Both the position numbers and the translations under genes were made by a program. The notes below the pieces were generated by a model. It had not been told where the DNA came from. It saw nothing but the letters and a program-made list of their open reading frames with translations, and searched no databases. This document shows, piece by piece, positions 33,726 through 40,929 of a stretch of 49,869 nt of DNA; within the stretch, counting starts at the first letter, position 1; every line of letters starts with the position of its first letter. The stretch covers positions 1 to 49,869 of the forward strand of contig JAQUAF010000043.1 of the NCBI GenBank assembly GCA_028687435.1, given 5' to 3'. This DNA comes from Verrucomicrobiia bacterium (GTDB lineage: Bacteria; Verrucomicrobiota; Verrucomicrobiia; JABWAM01).

Positions 33726-33974
33726 ATGGACGACATCCTGATGGCGATGCGAAACAACCCCAAAGGGATCCGCTTTGCAGACCTTTGCAAAGTCTGTGAT
33801 CATTTCTTCGGGGGATGCCGCCAAAGTGGTTCCAGCCACCGCGTTTACAAGACTCCATGGCCGGGCGATCCCCGGGTCAACATTCAGGAGGAAAAAGGAA
33901 TGGCCAAGGCCTATCAAGTGAGACAGGTTCTTCGCGCCATTGAAAAAAAACAGCAAACCCATGAAAACGCTTAA
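33726..33974 (+). CDS. hicA: HicA-family toxin (mRNA interferase)
   Basis: HicA toxins are small double-stranded-RNA-binding-fold proteins that cleave mRNA. This 82-residue product (MDDILMAMRNNPKGIRFADL) matches the group: FADLCKVCDHFFG, then RQSGSSHRVYKTPWPGDPRV with the catalytic His after GS, and KAYQVRQVLRAIEKK. The start may be ATG 33726 or GTG 33717; the promoter's predicted start point falls on the GTG, so the mRNA is leaderless or has a 9-nt leader. The gene overlaps hicB by 14 bp. It lies in an island of repeats beside tRNA-Arg. Confidence 0.85.
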   Translation: MDDILMAMRNNPKGIRFADLCKVCDHFFGGCRQSGSSHRVYKTPWPGDPRVNIQEEKGMAKAYQVRQVLRAIEKKQQTHENA

Positions 33975-34293
33975 ACAAGATCACTATACCTATCGGGTAA
34001 CTTGGTCGGAAGAGGATTCCCAATACGTGGGGCTCTGCGCGGAATTCCCCAGCATGAGCTGGCTGGCGGGGAGTCCGGAAAAAGCTCTGCAGGGGATCCG
34101 GTCTGTCGTGGCTGAAGCGGTGGCCGACATGGAAACATCCGGGGAGCCGGTTCCCGAGGCCCTGGCCAGCAAACGCTTTAGCGGAAAGTTCATGGTGCGG
34201 GTGCCTCCCGAGGTTCACCGGCAATTGACGCTGGAGGCGGTCGAGGCCCATATCAGCCTTAATCGGCTGGCGAGCGCGAAGCTGGCCCATTGA
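33961..34293 (+). CDS. hicB: HicB-family antitoxin
   Basis: A 110-residue antitoxin that binds HicA and represses the operon. The N-terminal degenerate RNase H-like domain reads HYTYRVTWSEEDSQYVGLCA then EFPSMSWLAGSPEKALQGI. The C-terminal part is a ribbon-helix-helix domain, KFMVRVPPEVHRQLTLEA to LNRLASAKLAH. Start ATG 33961 lies within the end of hicA, so expression is coupled. The pair gives stability to the element it sits in. Confidence 0.9.
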   Translation: MKTLKQDHYTYRVTWSEEDSQYVGLCAEFPSMSWLAGSPEKALQGIRSVVAEAVADMETSGEPVPEALASKRFSGKFMVRVPPEVHRQLTLEAVEAHISLNRLASAKLAH

Positions 34294-34477
34294 GGTGAGG
34301 AAAGATATTTTCCAATCCCTTTCCTTGGGGCTTGCGTAAAAATAAATTCACAGCCATCCCACAGACCCTGGGAGTGATGGTGTGACATGCGGCGCGAGGG
34401 GGATGCGTGGTGTTGTCCGCGGTGAAAATATTTCAATGGTTAGGAAATTCAAAGTTTGCCGGATGAAAAAGAAATAG
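34294..34477. other. Non-coding gap after hicB
   Basis: No gene. CACAGCCATCCCA at 34349-34361 equals the first 13 bp of the terminal repeat of the 208-bp element at 24197, without the rest of that element. Confidence 0.35.
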
Positions 34478-34611
34478 CGACAGTCTCTGGATTCCCGCAT
34501 TCGCGGGAATGACGGAAGGGGAGCATGTCATTTTCAATATCCCGATTTTTCGGCGTTCCAATTCACCCGCGTCATTCCCGCGAATGCGGGAATCCAGTTG
34601 GCTTTGCGTCA
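34478..34611. repeat. Paired REP element (BIME-like), copy 2
   Basis: Units at 34487-34514 (TCTGGATTCCCGC-ATTC-GCGGG type) and 34571-34597 (GTCATTCCCGC-GAAT-GCGGGAATCC) are inverted. They share the spacer GCATGTCATTTTCAATAT with copy 1, plus flanks GCGACAGTCTC and GGCTTTGC. Confidence 0.8.
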
Positions 34612-34677
34612 AGCACTTGTCTCGCCGAAGTACCGCCACAAGCGAGACGAAGGCGGATCGAGCATTGAGCGTCAAGC
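34612..34677. repeat. Dispersed repeat with 7-bp units, as at 20133
   Basis: Matches 20133-20202 (CTTGTCTCGCCGAAG and AGGCGGATCGAGC). Heptamers ATCGAGC, ATTGAGC and GTCAAGC are at 34657-34677. Confidence 0.6.
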
Positions 34678-34712
34678 TGCCGCGCTCCGGCGCAGCTTAA
34701 TTTAATCGCGAC

Positions 34713-34727
34713 TAGCGTAATACGCTA
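34713..34727. promoter_or_regulatory. 15-bp palindrome TAGCGTAATACGCTA
   Basis: A perfect 7-bp-arm palindrome directly before ATG 34730, which opens only a 6-codon frame ending at the integrase scrap. It resembles toxin-antitoxin operators and may be what is left of a second such operon. Confidence 0.4.
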
Positions 34728-34749
34728 TTATGCGCATACGACCATGCGT

Positions 34750-34842
34750 TTAGCAAGACATTGCCGTCGCGTGGCGGAAGGTATGGGGTGAAATCTTACG
34801 CCCGGAGAGTGACGGACAAGCTTTTTCAGCTTTGCTTATGGT
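34750..34842 (-). pseudogene. Tyrosine recombinase C-terminal scrap
   Basis: About 30 codons (KAEKACPSLSGRKISPHTFR to HATAMSC and stop) carry the second catalytic block of tyrosine integrases, ISPHTFRHATAM, usually followed by HLLQAG and the active Tyr. Both the N-terminal core and the tyrosine segment are absent. The open frame continues upstream to 35049, but that part is unrelated repeat sequence. It marks a former mobile element in the island. Confidence 0.6.
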
Positions 34843-35476
34843 CTGGGCAAGGCGGCGGGCAGGCATCTGCGGCAAGTTGTCAGCTCGCCCGAGGGGCAAG
34901 TCCTGAGCCTGCCGAAGGATCGAAGATCCACAAGGGATATTCTCCCTCCTCGCGCCCCTGTCCCCCGCAGTCCCGCATCGCGGGACGAAGGGGGATGGCA
35001 TCTGCCTGCACGGCTTGTTCCGAGCATGATCGAGGAGCGCCTTTGCCAAAATGTGAAGTTACCCATGAGTTGTCACTTTTTGCCAGCCTATGCATCCAAT
35101 TTTCCGGCATATCAACAAGTCGGTTTTTGACAATTGACAATCCACTGCAATTCAATTCGAAGATAAATTGGATCAAACCAATCCAAAAAACCGGAAGAAT
35201 TTACCGGACGGAATTCGGTGGACCCTTACACCTCCCGGACAAAACCGTCCATGCGCCGCGCTTGTATCAGCCGTGCAGATGATTGATCCCGATTTCGGCA
35301 TCGTCGTTGGCAGGTTTTGAAAAAGGGAACGGCCCGCCTGTGTGGACAAAGACTCTTCGGCGTGGGGAAAGCAATCTTCAAAAAATATGGCATGACGCTG
35401 ATATTACCATTAATGATGAGAGGTATGCCTTGAATTGTTTTCCATCAGGCATATGATGGTGGCGCGGCCCAAGATC
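34843..35476. other. Degenerate non-coding stretch
   Basis: Apart from island repeat copy 2, no gene is recognised. The sequence GTCCTGAGCCTGCCGAAGG (34901-34919) resembles a repeat commonly found between bacterial genes. Confidence 0.4.
35053..35230 (+). repeat. Island repeat copy 2 (uninterrupted)
   Basis: The intact form of the repeat at 33358-33672, in the same direction about 1.6 kb away. It starts with CCCATGAGTTGTCACTTTTT and runs to AATTCGGTGGACCCTTACAC. Together the copies flank hicAB, the REP pair and the integrase scrap. Confidence 0.8.
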
Positions 35477-35788
35477 ATGAAATTTCTGCGCGCATCGACA
35501 CAACCCGGCGATTTGGAACGCCTTAAGGACGTGTTTGAGGATGCAGGAATAAAGTGTTTCATTCGAAACGAGGCCATTTCCGGGCTGGCGGGTGAACTTC
35601 CCTTCGGTGAATGCACGCCAGAACTTTGGATTTTTGACGACACGCAGCTTGCCCATGCGCAGGAGATTCTTCGCGACATGGAGAAGTCGTTTCCGGAAAA
35701 CGGGAAGTCCTGGGAATGTCCCTCCTGCAAGGAGATCATCGAACCGCAGTTTGCGTCATGTTGGAATTGCGGCAGGGACAGGCAGTGA
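35477..35788 (+). CDS. DUF2007 protein with C-terminal zinc ribbon
   Basis: A 103-residue protein starting MKFLRASTQPGDLERLKDVF. The N-terminal DUF2007 (putative signal-transducing) domain has IKCFIRNEAISGLAGELPFG and PELWIFDDTQLAHAQEIL, a ferredoxin-like fold. The end carries a rubredoxin-like zinc ribbon, WECPSCKEIIEPQFASCWNC (four Cys near 79-97). Start ATG 35477 fits the family; ATG 35435 is possible. DUF2007 proteins have been linked to PII-like signalling, but the role is not known. Convergent with the VIT gene. Confidence 0.85.
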   Translation: MKFLRASTQPGDLERLKDVFEDAGIKCFIRNEAISGLAGELPFGECTPELWIFDDTQLAHAQEILRDMEKSFPENGKSWECPSCKEIIEPQFASCWNCGRDRQ

Positions 35789-35822
35789 CAGGTTCATCCT
35801 TTTTTATCCGTGATTTTGCCGA

Positions 35823-36689
35823 TCAGGGTTCGACTCCGAGGAGGGACTGGACGAGGTGGCCGATGCAGAAGCTGATGGCGGCCACGCCGAGGCTGATGGC
35901 GGTCATTTCCAGGAAGTGTTTTTTGAAGGGGCGGTCGGTGGCCACTGAGATGTAAAAATTGAACAGGGCGATGATGAGCACGGCGATGGCCATCATGACG
36001 GCGAGGCTGACCAGGGGATTTTTCAGGATCAGGTAGGGGGCGATGAGGGAGGCGACGGTGATGATGTAGGCGATCCCGGTGTAGATGGAGGAACGGAGGG
36101 GGTCCTTGCCGCCGCCCTCGGTTTTGGTCGAGAGAAATTCGGAGGCCGCCATGGAAAGGGCCGCGGCAATGCCGACGATCAGTCCGCTCAGGGCGATCAG
36201 TCGCGGATTTTTCAGCGCAAGGGTCAGGCCCGCCAGGCTCCCGGTCAGTTCCACCAGGGCGTCGTTGAGTCCCAGAACGATGGACCCCACGTAACGCAGC
36301 CGTTCCTCGTCCAGCATGCCGAGCAGGCGGTTTTCGTGATCGTTTTCATCGCGGATGATTTGTTCGATTTCCGCCACCTGTCCCTTGAGTTTTGAGTATT
36401 GGATCTGGGCGTTGTCCTCTCCCCGCTCCATCAGCTTGATTCCAAAGGTCAGGCCCAAAAGGCGGCCAATCCAATAAAACAGGATGATTTTCCAACGGAT
36501 GGGCGCCACATCCTGGCCGGTATATTTTTTCCAAAGCGCGTAGTGGGCTTTTTCGTCGTCGGCGATTTTTTCCAGAATCTTGCGATTGTCCGGGGATTTT
36601 TCGATCCGTGCCAGCCGCCGGTAGATATGGCTTTCGGTGATCTCGTTGCGCTGGTAACCGAGCAACAGGGGGGTGAGGGAGGTGTTCAT
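35823..36689 (-). CDS. Ferritin-like/VIT1 (CCC1) membrane iron transporter
   Basis: A 288-residue protein with an N-terminal rubrerythrin-type four-helix domain (NEITESHIYRRLARIEKSPD, IADDEKAHYALWKKYTGQD, then IIRDENDHENRLLGML) carrying the Glu/His iron ligands. The C-terminal VIT1/CCC1 transporter has ALVELTGSLAGLTLAL, AAALSMAASEFLSTKTEGG and about four more spans. The same layout is found in MbfA, which exports ferrous iron or manganese. Its likely role is metal efflux or detoxification at the inner membrane. ATG 36689 begins the fold. A hairpin repeat lies directly upstream. Confidence 0.88.
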   Translation of the reverse strand: MNTSLTPLLLGYQRNEITESHIYRRLARIEKSPDNRKILEKIADDEKAHYALWKKYTGQDVAPIRWKIILFYWIGRLLGLTFGIKLMERGEDNAQIQYSKLKGQVAEIEQIIRDENDHENRLLGMLDEERLRYVGSIVLGLNDALVELTGSLAGLTLALKNPRLIALSGLIVGIAAALSMAASEFLSTKTEGGGKDPLRSSIYTGIAYIITVASLIAPYLILKNPLVSLAVMMAIAVLIIALFNFYISVATDRPFKKHFLEMTAISLGVAAISFCIGHLVQSLLGVEP

Positions 36690-36707
36690 GTTTATGAAGT
36701 TTCAAAA

Positions 36708-36777
36708 GGCGGTGCAGGAGCCCCGCCCTCCATTTATTTTGTTGAGACCCGATGGAGGGCGGGGCTCCCGCACCGCC
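36708..36777. repeat. GC-rich hairpin repeat, copy E
   Basis: GGCGGTGC to GCACCGCC inverted repeat of 70 bp with the usual arm sequence GGAGCCCCGCCCTCCAT and a private loop. It lies between the 1355-residue protein gene's stop and the VIT gene's start. Confidence 0.85.
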
Positions 36778-36814
36778 GCATGATTGGGGAAAATGATTAT
36801 GATGGGCAGATGGT

Positions 36815-39800
36815 TTAATTTTTATTGATGACGGGAGGTTTGGCGGGTTGTTTCCACCAGCCGCCAGTGTTGAATTGTTTCCATCCCCAGGAGAGCCAGC
36901 GGATGAGCGAGCAGGAGAGCCACAGCGCCCACAGCAGCATGAGAATCCGGTAGAACCACACGGACACGGAAATCATTCCCGGCTGGGGAATGGTTGCGGG
37001 CGCCTGGGCGGCGTACCAATGCAGGGCACGGGGGAGGGAACCATTGCCGAGAATGAACATTTCGGGATTTCCCAACAGTCCCTGATAAACCACCGTCAGG
37101 AAGATTCCCAGCGCAATGGCGGTGGCGATGACGATGACGATCTGGCGGAAGTTGAAAATCTTCGGTTTGGCCTGGACCATGGCGTCCGTGCTCCGGTGGG
37201 CCAGGATAAACAACCAGCCGATTACAAACAATGCGGCGACCAGATGGACTTGCGTGAGGCCCACCATGAGGAGAGCCCATTGTTTGCGGGTAAGCGGCGA
37301 GAGGGGCGCAAAGCCCAGCCCCCACGCGGCAATCAAGCTGCAAGCCAGGACTCCCCAAAATCTTACCGCCGGTCCCCGCAAGGGGCCGTATGTCCACAGA
37401 ATCCAGCGGTCGAAGGGGGGGCGCAGGACGGTGGTGATGTTGGAACTTTCGGCTGGCAATTCCAACCGGCTTGAGACGGCCAGCAGGCCCAGCGGCATGG
37501 CCTCCTTCCAGTCGATTTCCAGATTTTGCATTCCAGGTTGGACCGGCACAATCAGTTTGCCTCCTTCGCGGCGGACGGGAATCCTGTCCTGTCCGCGTTT
37601 GACGGAGGTGACTTCGGTCGCGGGATCGAGTCCGATCACGAGGTCGTCACCCACGCTGCATTGGAGCGTCAGATACAATTTGTCGTTTCGATTGCGATGA
37701 CCCAATTCCGTCTCGTGGATGACCCGATGGATGGTCATGGTGGGGCCATTGACCGCCTCGGGACGGGTGATGCCAAGGCCGACGTTTTCTCCCGGCCATG
37801 GATGCCACACGGGCGCCAGTTGGTTTTCATTTGTCTCGAAGACGGGCGGCAGACCGGCGAGTGTGATGTTCCAGACGGGGGACGACACCAGCCTCCAGCG
37901 TTCCACCCAGCGGTCGGTTTGGGATGCCGCAAGCTTGATTTCAGCGGCGGGAGACAGTTCGCTTTCCCAACTGAAGGATTCCTGTCCGGCCGCAAGCCGC
38001 GCTTCCACGTTTCCTTCGTTGAGCGTGACGTTGGCGGAGAGGACCTGTTCCCCGGCCAGCAGCGGAATTTTCAATGCGATGGCTTTGCCGGGCGCGGACA
38101 GCCGCGTCACGGTGTTGTGGATCTGCCAGGTCAGGCCGATTTCCAGCACCCGGTCAACCACCGCGAGGGTGTTGAACTCCCGCTGGTCGCTGGACGCGGT
38201 TTGTTTTTCGCCGGCGGCCTGCTTGCGGGAGAAAAAGATTTGTTGTTCGGGTGTGCCGTCGCGCCGCAGACCGGTGATGTTCCAGTCCGGCGCGTCGATG
38301 GCGATGTTCCTGGGTTTCAAGAGGAAATTCCATTCCCACTCGCGGACGCCGGGCAGCAGCCCTTCGACTTTCACCCGATGCGATCCCTCGGGCACGACCA
38401 TCCACAGATAACCGTCCACGCGCCGCACGGCCGCCTCCGGACGCCCATCGATTTGCGTTTTGATGGGAGACCATGCGGGCAGACGTCCCGGCAGCGGCAG
38501 CGCGGTTTGAATGGCGGCGTCGATTTGCGCATCGAAGGAAATTTTATCCTCCCGAATCTGGAGGCTGACAAAGGGAATCTCGGCGCAGTGAGGGTAACAA
38601 TCCGGCTGCTTGAGCAGCCGTTTTTTCAGGGTTTCCAATGTTTCCTTGTCCGGGATGGATTGAGCGGTGACCTGGCTGCCGCCGAGCAGGAGCCCCAGAC
38701 CGATCAGGACGATGGTTTTGCGGCCAGCCAGCCAATTCAGAGGGAAGGGAGGGATTTTGATTTCCAGCAGGCACACGATCAACCGGAAGATCAACGCCAG
38801 CCCCGCAAGAACGAGGATTTTTCGCGCCCATGGCGACAACAAAACAGGAGTGATATTTTGAGACGCCGAAACCGGACCCTGCCAATGGCAGGACGCGGAT
38901 CGCCAACGCCATTCCGGCACTCCCGGCCCGGTTTGGATTCGCGCCTTGGGTTCGTATGCCAAGTTGGCTTGTTGCTGGTAATTCGCTTTTTTTGCAACTT
39001 GCCGGACGCTTTTCAAATTTAAGTTTGAATTATGAACTGAAGAAAATCCTGACTTGTCGGGTATATTGAAGCCTTCATCGTCTTTTTTCTCGAACATTGC
39101 TGGAGGTGGAGGGGGTGCTGCACATAGCGGTAGCGGTTCAGATTTTTTGCAGTAGCTGATGATTCCCAACTGAAGAGATCCATCATAGCTTTTTTCCAAT
39201 TGAGGATAAATGACCGATTGGATTTGCCAATAGACAAAGGGGACGAGGACAAACAGAAGGATCAGGAGGGCTGTGTTTTTCCACAGGGTCACGAATTTTC
39301 GCATTTTTCCCTCGGGGATGACTTTCAACAGGGCCAAAGGCAGCAGAAGGAACAGCCATGTGTAACACGGGCTTCCCGGTTCGTGGTAAGTCAGGCCGAA
39401 CGCGAGGAAAGCGACGATTCCGGCGCCCATTCCCCACAGGCGGGACACGGCCAGGCTGAAAATCAACAGCAGGAAAAGATCCAGCAGCGTCCATGACGTC
39501 AGCCAGTCGCCATTGACTTTTTCCGCGCCGAAAAGCGCAAGCAACCGCCAGCCCGGCGGCAGATTCAACTTCAAGGTCAGCGAATCCATATTGGCGTTCC
39601 AGCCTGTGGCGGGGATGGTGCGCATGGTTGCGGAGGTGCCCACGGCGTCCAGTTGGATGTTGCGCGAGCGGATTTCCACGCCGGTGGCGTTGTTTTGGGG
39701 GTTGCGCGTGATCAACTGTCCTTCGCCGTTGACCTTTACGCTGCCCAGTTGGAGGACGGTGGAAACATCCAGCCGCCAGAGATTTTGCATTTCGCCGGAC

Positions 39801-40882
39801 AGGTGGTCGCGGTAGGTGTAGCCGCGCCCTTTTTCGTTCAGCCACAGTTCGCGCGTGGCGCTCAGGCTTTTGGGCGTTTGCAATCCCGATCCCCGCATTT
39901 TTTCCTCGAATGCCAGCGCGGTTTTCACCTGCCATTGATAAACCGGCCATTTCCGCCATTTTTCCGGGAAGGTGGTCTGGGTCGCATCCACCGGCGTGGC
40001 GTTGTGGATGTCGAGCATCCGGAATTCCGGATCGGCCTTGAAACAGATCAGCTCCCGTTCCGCCATGGGACGGGCGGTGGGCTTCATTTTGAAATCCGCC
40101 GGGTGCATGGTGCGAAACGCCCGCAGTTGAACCAGCCATTTGCCCGCCCGGACCTGGGCCTTGGCCATTCCCTGTTCGTCCACCGCCACGGGAATGGGGC
40201 TTTCCACGGAGGACAGGCTCCAGCCTTCGGGCAGGGCGTTGCCCAACTCGACTTCGCGGCTTTTGCCGGAAACGCTCAATTCCACCACGGTGTGCAGCCA
40301 CATGGGAATGCCGTCCTCGATCATCCGGTAAACCTGCACGCCGAGGAAATCCTTGTCGCCTTCCTCGGTTCGATGCCGTTTCAACCACAGAAATCCCTCG
40401 GCGTCCCAACTGGGAAATGACGACGGTTTGCCTTCCACCGTGAGGGATACCATGCCGCATTCGGCTGGCGCCCGGATTTTCTGCGGCATTTCCGCCCAGC
40501 GGTAATCTCCCGTGAGTCGATGTGTTCCCGCAGACAGCAACACGGACGGACGCCCGGAACGTTCGATCACGGCGATGGGTTTGCCGTTGGCCTGCACGTT
40601 CAGCGGCCAGAGATCGGTGTCGCCCGGAAGGGCAAACCAGGTTTTGTGAAAGACCGTGACCCCCAGGGAAAAGCGTCCGTCTTTCGCGTTGGTTTGCAGC
40701 GACAGATCCGAAGGACAGCAACAAAAAAATCGGTCGGCGGCATTGAAAGCGGTGGGACAACGATAGTGGGGCTCGTCCCACACGGCCCAGTCCTCCCATG
40801 TCCGGAGCGGGTCGGGGATTTTTTGCTGCGCGACAGCGGCGGCGGCGATTGAAAGGCCGAGAAAAAGCAAAAAGGATTTCAT
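36815..40882 (-). CDS. 1355-residue exported/membrane protein with internal duplication, function unknown
   Basis: The product begins with a signal peptide (MKSFLLFLGLSIAAAAVAQQ). A long beta-rich segment (24 to about 455) is followed by a cluster of four to five spans (460-560, LLDLFLLLIFSLAVSRLWGM and neighbours), a proline-rich loop (APPPPPAMF) and two spans (677-740). The second span ends like a second signal, LLLGGSQVTAQSIPDK. Another long beta-rich segment (741-1165) and four spans (1170-1334) finish the protein. The two beta segments look alike (see findings), so this is probably an ancient duplication or fusion. No family can be named. No Walker or catalytic motif is seen; a role in envelope transport or sensing is possible. 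It is 47 bp downstream of the AlbA_2 gene. Confidence 0.75.
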   Translation of the reverse strand: MKSFLLFLGLSIAAAAVAQQKIPDPLRTWEDWAVWDEPHYRCPTAFNAADRFFCCCPSDLSLQTNAKDGRFSLGVTVFHKTWFALPGDTDLWPLNVQANGKPIAVIERSGRPSVLLSAGTHRLTGDYRWAEMPQKIRAPAECGMVSLTVEGKPSSFPSWDAEGFLWLKRHRTEEGDKDFLGVQVYRMIEDGIPMWLHTVVELSVSGKSREVELGNALPEGWSLSSVESPIPVAVDEQGMAKAQVRAGKWLVQLRAFRTMHPADFKMKPTARPMAERELICFKADPEFRMLDIHNATPVDATQTTFPEKWRKWPVYQWQVKTALAFEEKMRGSGLQTPKSLSATRELWLNEKGRGYTYRDHLSGEMQNLWRLDVSTVLQLGSVKVNGEGQLITRNPQNNATGVEIRSRNIQLDAVGTSATMRTIPATGWNANMDSLTLKLNLPPGWRLLALFGAEKVNGDWLTSWTLLDLFLLLIFSLAVSRLWGMGAGIVAFLAFGLTYHEPGSPCYTWLFLLLPLALLKVIPEGKMRKFVTLWKNTALLILLFVLVPFVYWQIQSVIYPQLEKSYDGSLQLGIISYCKKSEPLPLCAAPPPPPAMFEKKDDEGFNIPDKSGFSSVHNSNLNLKSVRQVAKKANYQQQANLAYEPKARIQTGPGVPEWRWRSASCHWQGPVSASQNITPVLLSPWARKILVLAGLALIFRLIVCLLEIKIPPFPLNWLAGRKTIVLIGLGLLLGGSQVTAQSIPDKETLETLKKRLLKQPDCYPHCAEIPFVSLQIREDKISFDAQIDAAIQTALPLPGRLPAWSPIKTQIDGRPEAAVRRVDGYLWMVVPEGSHRVKVEGLLPGVREWEWNFLLKPRNIAIDAPDWNITGLRRDGTPEQQIFFSRKQAAGEKQTASSDQREFNTLAVVDRVLEIGLTWQIHNTVTRLSAPGKAIALKIPLLAGEQVLSANVTLNEGNVEARLAAGQESFSWESELSPAAEIKLAASQTDRWVERWRLVSSPVWNITLAGLPPVFETNENQLAPVWHPWPGENVGLGITRPEAVNGPTMTIHRVIHETELGHRNRNDKLYLTLQCSVGDDLVIGLDPATEVTSVKRGQDRIPVRREGGKLIVPVQPGMQNLEIDWKEAMPLGLLAVSSRLELPAESSNITTVLRPPFDRWILWTYGPLRGPAVRFWGVLACSLIAAWGLGFAPLSPLTRKQWALLMVGLTQVHLVAALFVIGWLFILAHRSTDAMVQAKPKIFNFRQIVIVIATAIALGIFLTVVYQGLLGNPEMFILGNGSLPRALHWYAAQAPATIPQPGMISVSVWFYRILMLLWALWLSCSLIRWLSWGWKQFNTGGWWKQPAKPPVINKN

Positions 40883-40929
40883 GGAAGAACCTTGGTTTGT
40901 TTTCTAAATCATCAATAAATCAGTTGTGT

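Noticed and set aside
39183..40799. 538-codon frame overlapping the 1355-residue gene
   Set aside because: Same strand, other frame, Arg/Gly/His-rich with no fold or signal; the signal peptide and membrane spans belong to the other frame.
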